Below are positions 35,001 through 50,000 of a stretch of DNA of 64,000 nucleotides, piece after piece (positions within the stretch are counted from its first letter, which is position 1; each line of letters opens with the position of its first letter). The notes under the pieces are model-generated. The model saw only the letters and a list, made by a program, of their open reading frames with translations. It did no database searches and was not told where the DNA came from. Source of the stretch: Amia ocellicauda (lineage: Eukaryota > Chordata > Actinopteri > Amiiformes > Amiidae); contig NC_089856.1 in NCBI RefSeq assembly GCF_036373705.1, positions 32,460,298-32,524,297 on the forward strand, given 5' to 3'. A program made the translations under genes and the position numbers.

Positions 35001-38000
35001 AGCGAGAATGATGCATTACATTATATTCTTATGTTTGAACTATTCATATAGTTTAATAGGAAAACACAAAATGGAAAAATCCACTGAAAATGCACAGGTA
35101 CTGTGGTACGTACTTTGTGTTGTTTCTGTAATGGAATTAATTCCGCCATCGATGTCAAGTAATTTTCCACTACAGAAAAAACATTTCTCAGTATTCAGAT
35201 AAATACTCAAGAGCCATATTTGAAGTTTTTTTGTGTATACAAAGTCTTCTTAATTTTGGCATTTGTTCTCCTTATTTTCCTGGAAGCATTTGGGGGGGGG
35301 TATTTGCTTACCAAAAAAAAAAAAAAAAAAAGAAAAGAAGCTGTTAATTATAAAAACATATGTAACCACAAGCCTTGATGGAAATCTTTAAGTGGTATTC
35401 CTAAAACATTGTTTTTAAGATGAAATTGTGATATAAATTCTCAATAGCTGGGGGATACAAGAAACTAGCACACATTTACTGATGTATAGTATGTTTGTTT
35501 AACCCTATTCCTGTAGGCTGATTATTGAACTATAAAAGTGTTTTCACAATTATAATATGGAACTACCTCCCCATACTATTAATGCTATTTACACCATGAA
35601 AGTAATAAATGTTTCTGAAATATAGGCTACTCTTACAAGTACAGGGCTGTTTGTTTGACTGCAGATTGTCTTTACAAGCAAGTCTTTAAAGTAAATGAAT
35701 ACCCTTATGTTATTACAATGATTTTTGCTTCCAGCTGTGCTTGTCATTCTTGCTCCTAAAGACTGGTCTTGATATTTTCAAGAGAAGCTTTGATCTTTCA
35801 GAATGGCTCCAGTGATGCTGGAGAAATCACTCCTTCTGAGAGTGAGGGACAGACTGCACCAAGAAAAAGATGCTGAGTCAGCCAATTGATCCATCATGGA
35901 GTATATAACCTCCTTATTTCACCAGTGGGCATTAAGAGAGAGGTCCGCTAAGACTGCAGTCAAGAGCTTCTACACTCATAATTGGGGTCATAAACTACCA
36001 GCAATTTAAACCTTGTGCTTTAAATAGATCTGTAAAGATGCTGCCGTTTTGACGCAATAACTGCAGTGTAACCTTATAGACAGCAAACTAATGCATTGAC
36101 ATTTTAGAAATTTTGCCAGAATCAATCTTGACTCCTTGTTCACTTGCTGTTAAGTGAATTCAGAATCATCTCATTGTGTCATGTAGGAAGTCTGATCGTT
36201 AGGGTATCTGATTGCTGTCTTATAAAACTGGCTATTTGATAGATCTAATTTCCAAACTAGAAATTCATAATTTCATGGTTTGTTCCTTACGCCTGTGTGA
36301 GTTATAACTGCAAGTCAGCTTCTGTCAGATGCTAGGTTTCACCTCTGTTGTGCATCAGCCCCTCCTTCTGCACCTCACGCTTTTTTATTTTATTTGGCAT
36401 CATTAGATTCCTCTGCAAATGTGAAGGATCATCTCGTGTCAGAATTATGAGAATTAGTATTCGGGTTCTTCATTAAACAATATCTGTTATAGGAGCTGAA
36501 GATACAGAAGATTATGTGGCCTGCTCCATCCATTCCTGCTTCTCCTTCAGTTTTAATGCTGTTTAATTTGGCAGAGCTGGGTGGAAAAAAAAAATCACTG
36601 GAACAGCTGAAAATAAGGATGCCCAACCAACATGGAATAACAGTGTTCTTGACATCTGTTTTCATTTGTGTATTAGACCCGTACATCCTGCCAGTTATTC
36701 CACATAAGATGGGGAAAAAAAGTCTGTAGGTTAGGCAGAGGCCTGTGTTTACTGAGATTGAAATGAAAGTGTCTGTGAAATGTTTTTTTTATTTTTTGTA
36801 TTAATGTTTTGTAGGTTCTGGAATCATTCTTAGACACTATACAGAGCACTTACTAATGATTTGGTATGCTGGGAAGTGTTTATATTTTGTTTTGGCAACT
36901 GTTTGAAATGGACATTTGGAAAGTATTTTCAAAGTATGTTTATAAATTGGTCCTATAATAAAAATAGACTACAGTTCTTGTATTATGATCATTATCAAGA
37001 GTCCAGTGAAGACTTTTAAAATCAACACTTCCTTGAATCTGGTATGGACACTCCATTTAACCTGACCACCTCAAAACCATTGCAGAGCGCAAGACATGTG
37101 TCCTCTGACATGTTTTGTGATGTTGTGTTCCTGCAATATGATCCTAGAAGGGTGAATGCTGAGGTTTAGTCCTAACTGGAAAGACAGATGCCCAGTTGTT
37201 ACTAGTAAAACTGACCTGGTTACAAAGCTTGCTGGTATCCAGGCAGACAAAGATCTTGCAGTTTGTCTTGCCAGTGCAGACTTGGTTGTGTGTGCTAGCC
37301 TCATATGGCCTGCATCTGAAGTAGGCCCACCAAGCTCCTCCTGTATTTGTACTGTAGTTTCTTAATGGAATTGAGACTGTTTTCAATTCTGACAGCTTGC
37401 CTTGTCTTTGCTAGTACTCACAGGAGACCTACATCTGAATTTGCTATTCCAATCTTTTTAATATATTTATATTTTTAATATCTTAAGCGGAATGAGAGGA
37501 ATGCTGTCGTGATGAGTTTTGACAGGCCTTCTGGTGAAGACCTGAAAAAAAAAAAAAAAAAAAAGAAATCGAAGTGACACTTTCTATTTATAAACGGTTA
37601 TAATGTGCAAATCTGTCTTTTTTTTATACTAAAACAACAGAAAAAGTAATCCAGTTTTATTACTCTGTATTTATTTTAATTTTGAGTTCAACCCTTTTTT
37701 GGCCCAAGGAGCTTAATGCAGAGTATTATTCATGTGATTGCGAGCTTGACTGTACCCGTTAAGTACCACAGCAGGTTGATTCTATCCCTTTTTTTGCACA
37801 TCCTGTTCCATTTATAGTAAATTTGAAAATCTCCATCTGGGGTAAAAGAAGAGATTACATTTAACTGGAAGAGTGCATGCCTGTTTGCTTTTGTAGCTTC
37901 TGTACTGTGCTCCCTCAAGGTAAAATAATAAAACACATCCTCTTGGTGTCTACAATTGCAGTAGTTCTGCATATTGCAGTTCCAGAGAAAAGGTTTAGTC

Positions 38001-41000
38001 TTGGTCTGGGTGTTGAGTTTGCATACTGTAGACTTGTTGACATCTCTTCTGTAAAGCTGCTGTTTGGCTGGGCTTGGACTGAGACAGCAGTGCACTCTTG
38101 GACACCATCACTGGCCCTATCAACTTTGTAACCAGGCAATTTGAATGAAGTCTCTAGGCACTCCAAATATTGCTTCATGTGTGTTTTGCCACACAGTTTA
38201 CATGCGCTGGTCAGAATTTACTGACTTGATGACTTAAGTATTTATTTCCCTGACAAAATATACTCTTGTGCATTCTTTGTTTCTGTTTTGCTTTTAGGCT
38301 GTATAATATTTATAGTTTAGATTTAGATAAGGTAATCGTGCATGGTACAGTTGTGGCTTTTTCAAATTTACCATTCAAAGAAGTGTGTGCAGCAGGAAAC
38401 ATGGTTAGCTTAGATTGGATAAGTATTGCGCCTGGGCAATTAACCCCTTACTGGAAAAAATATTATACATTCTGTATGAGCAGAGAGCGCTTTTTGGTAT
38501 ACCAAAACACGAATAATAATAATAAAAATAAACATAGCATACAGTGTAAATTGTTTTCTACACCTTTCAGATTGAGTCATGTTTTTCCTCTCTCCTCCTC
38601 CCCTTCCCTTCCCTAAGGTCTGTTCAATGTACTGTCCTTGGGATTTTGTTCAACCTTGATAGGTAATATCTGATAAAGAATGCCGGCAAATGGCAGTGCA
38701 GAACTGGTGGGAGATCTCTGGTGTGTACAGAATACCACAGTGTGTCGATCTGCCTGCTGTATCTTGCAGTGGGGAAGCAGCTGGTGTAAATTGACTGTCT
38801 CACATTACTGTCTTGATAAGTAAAGATCCAGCATAGAAATAAAGACATGAGAACACTGGAGCCACTGTGTATCCCTTGGAAACAACACTCATTACTAGCC
38901 TATTACACAGGTATTGTATAGTCACTGCCTTGTAGGTTTATATGCAATAAACAATACATTTTTTAACCAATGTCTATAGACAATCAAATTAGATTACTGC
39001 CAGATACAACACCTGGGTGTGCTTAAGCATTGGTAGATTAGGTACTAGATGAAATGTCTACTGTATAGACTACTATTCTTTGCAAAAAGGTTATAAACTA
39101 GAGTGAATTTAGCCATCATTTCAGGCATGTACAGGGGTTAATCTTAGAGTACACTATAATCAAATAGTTATCATACATGATAAGGATGCAAAAAAGTATC
39201 ATGTTTGTTATGTATAATACCATCTGTGTCACAGCTCCTTGTGATATTTAACAGGAATAATCAGGGTTTTTAACTGTTTTAATTGCTAAATGTTTCTCTG
39301 GGGCATCAGGAGTATGGCAGAGTCTCGACTGCTTCTATATCATAGTGCCACCTGATGCTGATATTTGCATCTGTGTATGAATTTATCAAGCTTTGGAAAA
39401 TCAAAGTACTGTTTGCTTGGCCTCAACAGAAATCGCCAAAGAGACCATTTGCCTTAATACCATTTGCCCCTTAGAGATAGGCAGCCATGATGAAGTGTGC
39501 AATGAGCAAGCTGATATCGGTCTATAGCTGCGTAAAACCTGTTTGGCAGCACAATGCTTCCTTTCATATGGGCCAAACCTTGGCCGACAGCCATGCTAAA
39601 TCGGAGGAACACTGAAATGACAAGCACATTAAACCCTTTTGAAAACAACAAACTAAACAAAACTTCCCATAAGAATTGATCCAGCTGTGTTCAGTTGAAG
39701 CATGCAATACATATGGCCAGCTACGTACAGTTCATGGGCCTTTCTACTCTCTGAATTTGGTAGTTTTACACTTCCCACTTCACAAGTGTATTGTTTAATG
39801 AGGGCGGGTCTTACTGTACTGATATGACTCACTAGACCACACTGCTTGCTAAACACATACACACCCACCAGTGAGCTGTGTATGAAGGGCACTTTCTAAT
39901 TATAGCCTGTGGTTGGGGTGGATCAGGATGTTCCTTGGAAGAACTATTCCATCTTCTGGCAAATTTGGATTTTCTTAACAGACCAGAGAACATCCCTCTG
40001 TGTTTGCCTGACCATTGTTCTCTGGACATTAGAGGGAAATTCAAATTAATCATTGCTCACAGACACCACGATATCGTAACTGTAATGCAGTTTAAAGGGT
40101 GCTATCTCCACAGTTTCTCAGTCCTGCTACTCAACACTGTATCAACGTGGCTGTCCTAATTATACCCTGCAGTGTAATGTTGCTGTTCATCCACACCCTG
40201 CTCTACTAAAGGGGGTGGAAATAAAACTCACTCTATGCCCCGGCAGGAAAGAAGACCGTTAACCCAGATGACATAATTTTTTACTTATATCCCATACTGC
40301 ACTGTTCAGCTGGCTTCAAAAAAGGGTCCGAGGCCTTCCAAAACAGAAACACTTCCCGATAATTGTATTTATTACTGCAATACTTTATGGAAATTATAAA
40401 ATGTCTTTGTCTTTGTCCCCCCCACACCCCACCACCATGAGCTATTGCATTGCAATGCACTGATACTTAGCAGTTGTTTTATTGTAAAAGGATGGCAGTT
40501 TTCCCCAGTAGCCCCTTGATTGTTATCCCTTGCATTGTTTGTGTGTGTGGTTTGACCTGTGATTTTAAAAGCCTGTGGTGTCAAGAAGTCTTAAAGTGGT
40601 ACACACACCACATCTGACCATATTTGTAAGTAGACATTTTGGGAAAAGGATATGCCTCCAAGTGCCGTTTTAGTTTTGCATATATTCAAATCTGTATGCA
40701 AACCATGGATCATTTCATTTCTGACCCGCTTCTGCTTTTCACTGCTTGTAAAGGCTGTAAAAAAACAAGAATCAATTATAATGTCCTTGGAGATCAGGAG
40801 AACTCTTTCTATTTGGTGCTGTATTCAATCATGTATTTTTTGGTTGTATTACCTCATCAGGTCGATTTTAAATGCTTTCTAAATTGTGCTTAAAAGGTCA
40901 GTGTGAATTGTATTTTAGCTCACAAGTATATTGCATAAATTGAATTACTGAAATTGTGTACAAGATTTGAGAAATTGAAAAGTAATAAAAATAGGCCTAG

Positions 41001-44000
41001 CTATCGTTCCCCATCTTTTATATTTTACCTAAGCCTTTTTCATTTTGTGATTTCAGAACACCTTTTCAAAAATGCACTTGCATCCGTCCATCTGTGTAAG
41101 GATGAAATAATAGTAATCTTTTAACTGAGTATGATAACTAGTCCTTTCATATTCAAAGTGGTGGATCTTATATCTTCGGTTCAGACACAGGCTGAGATCT
41201 TGTGATGTGCTTGTTGTTGGTAAGCTCACAATGCTTGCCTTGTGTCCACGGCTGTAACATTTCTTTATCATAAGTGAGAGTGACCTTGTGATTTTCAAGC
41301 AAACTAGTCTATACACTGGTAGGTTGCAATATAAATCTTTCACTGAACTTATTACTCCATAGCAGGGATATGACATTGAAATGTAGTCAATTTGTCAATT
41401 TAGATGCTTTTTCTGAAAGCATACTAATGCATTTGCAAGATTTATAGTACCCGTCGTCTTCTCTTGTATTGGGAATGCTTACTAATAAGGTGTTTTTTTT
41501 CAACAATGTTCACAACAATCAGATTAATTACTGACCAAACTGAATCACTGTGTCCTGAGTTTCAGTAGTTTAAAGATTTGTTCTAGTCTCTCAAGTTACT
41601 GTATTTCATATTCAGTTCAAAATTAATTGTAGTGTTTACTATAAGCTAGTGAAGTGCATGCTCCTGGTCAGTGATTACATTATTAAAATCACTGAAGTAG
41701 GGGAAGTCACCCAATTAAACCCAGTGAAATCTATGTTTTCTTATAAATATGTGAATTTCTTCCCAATAAAGTTGGTATTAAATCAAAGATTAATCTCTCA
41801 TCTAAACACTTAGATTTTGGCATAAATTGACTGACTAAATAAAATTTACTTATTTAATTGCAAAAATGTCTGCAGTGGGCTTATAAGGTACATCTGTACC
41901 CTTGAATCATCATCCTTGTATTTCAAATAGAAGAGCAAGTGGGCTTATATGGTACGTGGGCTTAATTGGTTCACTCCCCCTACTTGAAATTGAAATACTA
42001 TAAATTGGTGAAACAGGTTGCTATCTTTAAGGAGCATATATTCAGCATATTGCTATGGTGTTGTAAAATTACTCTTAGGAAACGTGTATGGTATGCTGAA
42101 ATTGTTTTTCATCTATAGAGGTTAGATCCTGGTGACTTGTTTTTTTGTAATCTTGATTTATTGCTATGCTCTTTGGGCAAAATTGGGTGCCGAAATGATT
42201 TCTATAGAAAAGACATCTGGCAGTGACTGTATGATGAGCTCCTTAGGAAAAGGAAAAAGCTAATTCACCATTGACTTCCTGCACTCTTGCAATAGATTTT
42301 GAAAGAAAGTGGGTTTGTGTAGATACTGTATTTTCCATTTAATGCTCATTCACTAGGCAATTTTCCCCATTTTGTATTTATGAGAGCAGTAGAAGAAAAG
42401 CCTGCAGATCTTGTTTGCCTACCCCTCAGGCCCAAAGCCATCGCCTTCTGTTAGTCATGCAAGTGGCAGCCAAATGCGTAGCTACTGTTCTGTGACAAGA
42501 GTGTTTTCTCTGAACGTCTATCTGAATATCTATCTGCATATCAACCAATGAGGGGTGGGGGGATGTATTACTGTGAGTCTTTTATCAGCACTACCTTTAA
42601 GACCTCAAACATGTTGTGAACAGCACTGCATTTGTGTTCTGTGGAAGCTGATGACTTGTGATTAGCTCTCCTTACACTGTGGTTTCGGCGATAAGAAGAT
42701 ATCATATATGCTGTTAATTTCCTTGACATTATTAATGTTATGAAGGGAAGTTTGATACTGATGTGCCAACAACACAGGATATCCATTATACATGAATTAT
42801 CATTCTCCCAGCATGCTGTTGACCTAGGAAAGCAACAGCCTTTCACATTACAACCCCAGGAAGCTCTTGTCTTTGTATCTTAGGCCTGTAGTGTTTTTAT
42901 TATCTATTGTAAGTCAATTTAATACGTCGTTAAATCAAGAAAAGGATAAATATGTGGAGCTGAATTCTTTGTTTTGCGTCAGTGCCTTTTAATTTGTTTT
43001 TAGCAGGGCAATTCCAGAAGTGTGGACCACTAATATGCTTTACATTTAGTGAGAGAGACTCGTTTTATGTTGTAATAAGCTACACTTTGTTTGGAACATA
43101 TAGAGGTGATTTTTAAGTCACTGGCCCTGAGTTTATGATTGTGGAATGCGGATAACATTACACTTCCGCCAAGGACCTCTTTCATTACAGTTTGTTCTTC
43201 ACCCAAAAACATTTTTAAATGTTCTTCAGTGATCCCTCCTTGAACCTGGGCTTTCATGTAGAGAATAAAAGCTGGTGTAAACAAGCTTAGATTTTGCTAA
43301 TAAGCTAATTCTGAGGTGATAGATGAGTGTACAGTTCTGACATCGCTGCACCTTTGTAATTTTATTTGTTTTGTTTAGTTTTTTTTTAAAGGAGGACCTT
43401 TTGTTCACACATTTTGTCTTTTCGGATATCATTATCCATTACTAGCTGGAAAATGAGACCTTGACATGAAGTACATTTTAATAGCAGCTTCTCTATAATA
43501 AATTATATCGCTGTCCCCTTTCATTTGGCTCTGCAGTCTGTTTTTTGTTTTGTTTTGTGGAGACGGGAATGTCAGGGAATGGATTTATCCTGATCAGCAA
43601 GGGACGTTCTGGGAGATTTACACTATGATTCTGTAGAGCTGAGCTTTTTCTTTCCCTCACTTCTCACTGCCCACCCTTCAATTGTGAGCAGATGTTTCCT
43701 GCTTGGATATTGGCTTCTGCACACGCCCCACACACAGTTACAACTCTGCACAATCTGAAAAAGAAAGAAAGAATCTCAGCCTGTCATTCAATGCCTTTCG
43801 TAACCGTTATGAGGAAATCAACACTCAAACTTCAACCCATCGCAATGTTTAGTATTTGTATTCCTTTTATTCTGAGGCTTATCCACTAGGCAAGTTTTAA
43901 TTACTTTTCCAGACACTGTTGGAAAAACTGCCTACATATTTTTTTTAATCTTTACGCTTCTTCAGTCACAGAATCTGATTCCAAGAAATAAGCAGTTTTA

Positions 44001-47000
44001 GGCTATTCTCCTGGATATCCACTAACCAGTGTCTATAAAAGTGGTTTGTTGGGCTTCAGAAGGTAACTTCGTACAGATTCTGTAATGTTTGTACTGGTTT
44101 TGGGTTGTTCTTCTGCAGGCATCCATTCTTTCATCATGTTAGATTGGTCCTGCTACTGTTATGAAGTTCCACCAAATGCAACACTTTTAGAAAATGTCTA
44201 ATAAGATGGTGATAAGCAAAGGGGTTAAGTGAATCCTGTGGTTTTGCTGATGTTCCTCTGCACAAGTTGTTTGAAACATGCTTTAAAAATGTGGTTTTCA
44301 TTATGGACTGTTTTAAACATTATCCCATAATGCCTATGAGAGGCCATGTCATGCTGTGTGATTACATGGTGCAATGCCTTTGAAGTCTAATGGCTTACTT
44401 ATCTGATCAAGACTGTTCGCTCTTCATTTTTTCTGCGCCTGGCTTAATGTCATCTTACAGTGTATTTGTGTGTACATGATACAGGCGTCTATCTGTGAAT
44501 GCTGTAGCAGTTTGAAAGGACCTAATCGTTCTTCAGAGTTATAGATTAATAGCACTCCTGAGATGTAGGCCTAACAAATCTATCATATGGAAGTGGAATC
44601 CTATTTATCGAGTGCCATGGAGTTAGATATGTAATTTTCACAGTTTTGTTTATTAAATGTCTTTCCAAAATATATAGGCCTAAGAGATATATTTATTTAA
44701 AATCTTTGCATTGTGCCTGTTAGTTTAGTCTAATTATTACTAATAGTAAAACAATCTTCCTTTTTTGTAACACTGGTCATTGTGTCATGTCTTATTTTAG
44801 CTACCTTCTGGTAATGAAGGTTACTGAAAAATCACATGGGTTATTGGATTGTGAGGAGGTTTCTGGAAGCAGAGGTCCTACTAATACCTCATGAACACAA
44901 CCTTGTATCTCTAATGGTCTTACTCATTCCTCATGCTGTGACTTGGCTGCCAAAAAGGCTTGTTTCCCAACAGTGCAGCTTTGGCCCTGAATTGGGGAGT
45001 TATGAAAATGCTGATACAGAGAAAGAAAGGGAGGTTCCTGGCCAGTACAAACTAGGATGTTACCTCACTATCGACCTTGGAACGTGTCTAGCTGGGCTCT
45101 AAATAATGAGCTCAAAGGGGGAGGAGAGGGGGAGGGTTTTCTTACTGATTGGGCTTCCTTGGAATCAAGGAAGAGTGCTGTCCAGTGGCTCACAGAACTG
45201 CTGCAGTTTCAGATGGTGGTACTTCGAAGGTGGGATTGGCTTGTGAAGCTGCTCTAACATGTTTAAAGTACCATAAGATACTACTTTTGTCCCAGCAGGA
45301 TTTAGTTTGGATACTTTCTTTCATTGCAGTAACAGTAACAGTAAAGAGATGCATTACTTGGATACTGCTTTTTATTGTGGCTCCCTATTAGCTTGGTTGG
45401 TTCCGTTTTTCTTCCATGCAGGCCTTAAATGTCACACTTGATTTAGGAAGTATTGTAATTAAGCAGTTTCCCTGGAAATCAGTGTCCTCTTATTTTAATA
45501 GCCTTCTCCTAATTTGCTGCTTACAAGGTGTTTGGCATTGGCTGTCCTGGCTGCCTTACAGGCTTGGCAGTGGAGGGACTTTTTTATTTTTTCCCCACCG
45601 TAATTTGAAATGATGTGGATTTCAGAACGTATGAATCAGCTTTTAGGATTATATTGAATTTCACTACATTTTGTGAATCTGCGATAAATACACAGCTGAT
45701 GCTTATTAGCCAATAAGAAAACCTGTTCTGAGGTTCCATGCTTTTTCACTACATACACCTGCTGTGTTACCATCCACATATCTCTGGCAAGAGAGAGTAA
45801 GCAGTCTGGCAGCAGAGGGATGTCGTAAGGTGAAAACCTGTGTTCTGTACTGAGGCAGGGGAGACCAGCTTCTTATAGCTGGCAGGACTCTGAATGACCC
45901 CTTTATGCTGTGAAGTGTTCAATGCTTCTGAAAGACAAGGAGACTCCCCCTAGCCGTCACCCGTAGAGCTGGGTGGAGTAGTTGGAGATCCCAGGGAGAC
46001 TTGTGCCCAGCTTTATCTACGCAGACACACATGGTTCTGACAACAGTGTATCGTGCCAGATCCAAAAGGCTTTGACAGTGAGGATTAGCTCTGCAGCCGG
46101 TAAACCGCAGCACCTACGCTGTTCACTGTATACCTTAAGCCCCCTGAAGATAACCCCGCTGGCTGGCTGTGCTGCTGCAAGGTGGGTGCACAATGCCATC
46201 ACAACATCACCCCCCAGGGCACTGCTGTTCACTGCCTGCCACCTTTCGTACATGGTTATTGGAATGTTCACATCATTTACTATTTGATTTAATATTTTCC
46301 CCCATATCTGTGTACAATACAGCTGAGAACCTGGACATTTCCAATGACTTTATTGGAGGTGGGTGTTTAAAAATAAATACATATATAAATATTTTGGATT
46401 TTCTGTTTTTATTTATACGTTTATAGTTGTAACTCTATATTTTCCTAATTGATGTAGTATTTCCAACTGGCAATGTTTTATTTTTCCTTTTAATCAAATC
46501 ATTTTTTTAAATTGTATTTTTAATTAAACACTAGCTGAAAGGAAAATCACAACACGTGGGTTAGAAACCCAGTGTAGTATGTTTGTTGTTGTCCCCAGCA
46601 CCCTGCAGTCAAACTGTACTCTTCACACATAAAAACACTGTAATAGGTTTAGTGCTGTTAATGAGGTTATTAGACAAAATGAAAATAAGATTATTCTGCT
46701 TTCTGCCCCCTCTTTCAAAATATTGTAATCCTCCTTTTGTTTCCTTTGTCTCACGGGACCTCTTTCACTTTCATAAGCTTCGTCCACCCCTCACAGCAGT
46801 GGCTTTGAATGTCTCCTATTAATGCTTGTGAGATACTGCAATGTTATTTTCGGTCTGTTTTTCTTAGTCTGTGTTTCAGAAGAACAGCGGGCACTCAAAC
46901 ATATATATTTGCAGATTGGTTAATTGGAACTGAGGGGTTCAATTCTGAGTTAGATGTAAAGTATGTGTTCATGTGTATGTTTGTGCAGGTACTGCTAATA

Positions 47001-50000
47001 GGGGTTCAGGTCTTCATGTTGTACAGAGTTTGGTATCTGGTGAGGCATGATGTCGGATGTATAAAAATAAAATTATGAATGAAAGCTGTTGTTCAGCACA
47101 GCAGATCTACACTTTCTGCTCACCTGTCCAGCAGATTGTTTTCATCTCACCTCTAGTAACTTCTTGTTTGGAAGATTTGACAGTTGGAGTGACATCCAGT
47201 TCAAATAAACCCATCCCCTTTCCATTAAACGCCTGGATCCATGTGTGTGTTTGAAAAATCTCTGCAAATTTAGTTTGACTATGGACTGAATTGATGTGAA
47301 GCCAACCTGATATAGCTCTTGAAGGCTTGTAGGTAAGTTTACGGATTCTAAAAATAGTTTGCTTTTATATTACCTTCAGCTGAGAATTCGGCTCACAGGT
47401 TCTAGTGCCATACCTGTAAGCTATGATATGTTTAAGGTTTCTGACAGCAGTTGACGCCCAGTGCAAAAATACAGCAATTATTTCATCCTGTAATATTCTG
47501 CAAGGAAATGTTGATTGTTATAAGGAAGTAATTATTCCATAGGAAACCTATCTATTCCTCATCATTACCCACATCCATTGTGCGGCTTTGGATTCTGAAA
47601 TGGTATTTAAATATGACATACTTAAACGTCTTCAAAGCAAGATCTGTGTCTTGTAAAAATAATGAGCCACTTTTCACTCTACTCCAGCAAAACACAAAAC
47701 TTGCAAATTTATTTTTTTTATGATTGTTCGTCGGCTCCTCCAAGTTTGTTTTTTGTATAAGTGTGAAATAAAAAGAAAGATAGTGTTTTGTTTCTGTTTT
47801 GGTGGTTGTTTCTTTTCATTAAATATAAACCTTCTTGCAGGCTTGCCCTTTATCCAGTGATTTACCATATTTCTAGGATTCTTAAAAACAAATCCAACTT
47901 CCTGTAGCACTTTAAAACTCATAGTAAAACAGGGCTGGCTGGCCTCTGTTTGTAAACAGGAAGGTCAGAGCAGTCTATGTCACAGTAATGAGAAGCACTG
48001 GGGTCCACAGGCTCTCCTGTTGCAATAATGAAAGCCCATGAGTCATTTTGACAAAGACACTGCACTTTTGTGGATTTGTTTTGTGGGCTCCAGATGTTCA
48101 TACCGACCGAGGCAGAGCAGCTTTCAGTGACAGCTGGAGGGAGAGCAGGGCCCCAGACACGTAGCATTGTGATCCACATCATCTTATTACGCAACCGAGA
48201 AGCATGCAAAACTAGATCTACAGATTAAATGGTATCTTTATTTCATTCCTCCATGAAAGCAATGCTACTGTTTTTGTTAAAGCAACAGCTGTGCTATAGG
48301 GAAGGTTAAGCTCCAGAGTCTTCAGTTTTGTCATGGTCACCTATTCCCACAGTCATTACAGCATTTAACTCCCCTCAGGGCTTGTAGTCTCATTTTGAAT
48401 GGGTTGGGGGGTAACATTAAATACTAAATAATGCAATGTCGTCATTTGTGTTTAATCAGATTTGCATATTCAGACAACTCAGAGTAAATAAAGGTAAGGT
48501 GAAGGTAGAAGCGTACTGTTTATAGTTTGTATGGATTATTCTGTAAAACTGTAAATATCAAATTAAGCCATAAATTTATATAATTTAAAATGTTTACAGT
48601 TATCACCAGTTTCTATTAATTCTTCAGTTTCAGCAGACTAAATATTTAGACTGCAAGTAATGTGTATCCATCCCTTAGTGGATGAGTACCATCACAAGGA
48701 TTTATTTCTAAGCCTTAAATTACAATCTTGTACGAAGTATAGTACTATATAAGTAGTATGGTTTCCCTTCCACAGAAAGTATAATGCTAATGTTGAATCT
48801 GTGTTCAAAGGATATTATTGTCGATAAGGGCCCATGAGATTATTACAGTTCTACTTAAGCTGGCTATGGAACACTTTCACACGTCCATTTCCTTCACGGC
48901 CCTTCCTACAGGAAGAGCCACCCACTACAGTGATACCTCACTTCACCCCAAGGCAGCAGGTGATCCCATCTTCCCAAGTGCACTACTTCTGTATATATAT
49001 TTTTTTAACCACTCCATCAGCTGTGAAACCGATCACATGGGGGCTGCCCTTTTGTCTGTTGATTATTGCTCTAAGGCAATATGTGACTCTGAAAGGTGAA
49101 AGGATCTTGGTGAAGCTTGTAGCACCAGAATAACATAAGTTTATGCAACCCATGTGAAGTCTTTATCTGCTTTTGAGGCTGCTGTTTTTTTTTGCAGCTG
49201 TTTTCTCCAGCGACCACTGCCAGCTTTGTAACCGTGAAATTCTAGGTTTTTAAGCCTTCCCAGAAAATGTATTTACACACAGCTCATCAAAGCATGTACT
49301 TCCTTTCAAGCCTTTCTTTATCAAGCTTGTGTATGGGGAGTGTCCTTGGAGTAGTGGCATCTCTTCTCTTTTGTTCAGGAAATTGGAGCACTTCGAAGGA
49401 AAGTCTGCTGCTCTACAGTGTTGGTAGGTACTGCTGTACAAATAGTGGTTTGGTTATTTGAATTGGCTAAAAAACTGATTGAGTAAAGAGTTTATGCATC
49501 GATTTGTGTATTAGTCAGTAGGGGTATTCTAGTGACAGAAAAAAGTGAATGTTACTACTTTAAAGAGGCTTTGGTGATTTGATTAGGAACAACAACAAAA
49601 AACTCTAAACAGTATGGTCAAGAATTCCTCTCCTCCCTTGTCAGCCCTGGCAGGCTCTTCCCAGAGAGTGCTGATCAATCAGTGGAAACTCATGCAGCTT
49701 TTCAAGTGGTTTGACCATTAATTGGTGGCAAACTAAGCTACCCTGCACATCTTCAATTAGGGAATGAATGTGTCATGCAGCTGTAGTCTGGCTGCTGTAT
49801 TACTCTACTGTGTGGACACTCTTTTGGAGCTGAAACACACAGGGTTTTTTGTGGGTTTGCTGACAAATGGAAATGGGGCTCATTGGACCATTACACAGTG
49901 AACTGATATGGAATCCCAATTTTTCAGATCTCTCTTGACACAGAGACACCTGTATTGGGAATGAAACGAAGGGAAATTAAACCCTTCCACATTCAGCCAC

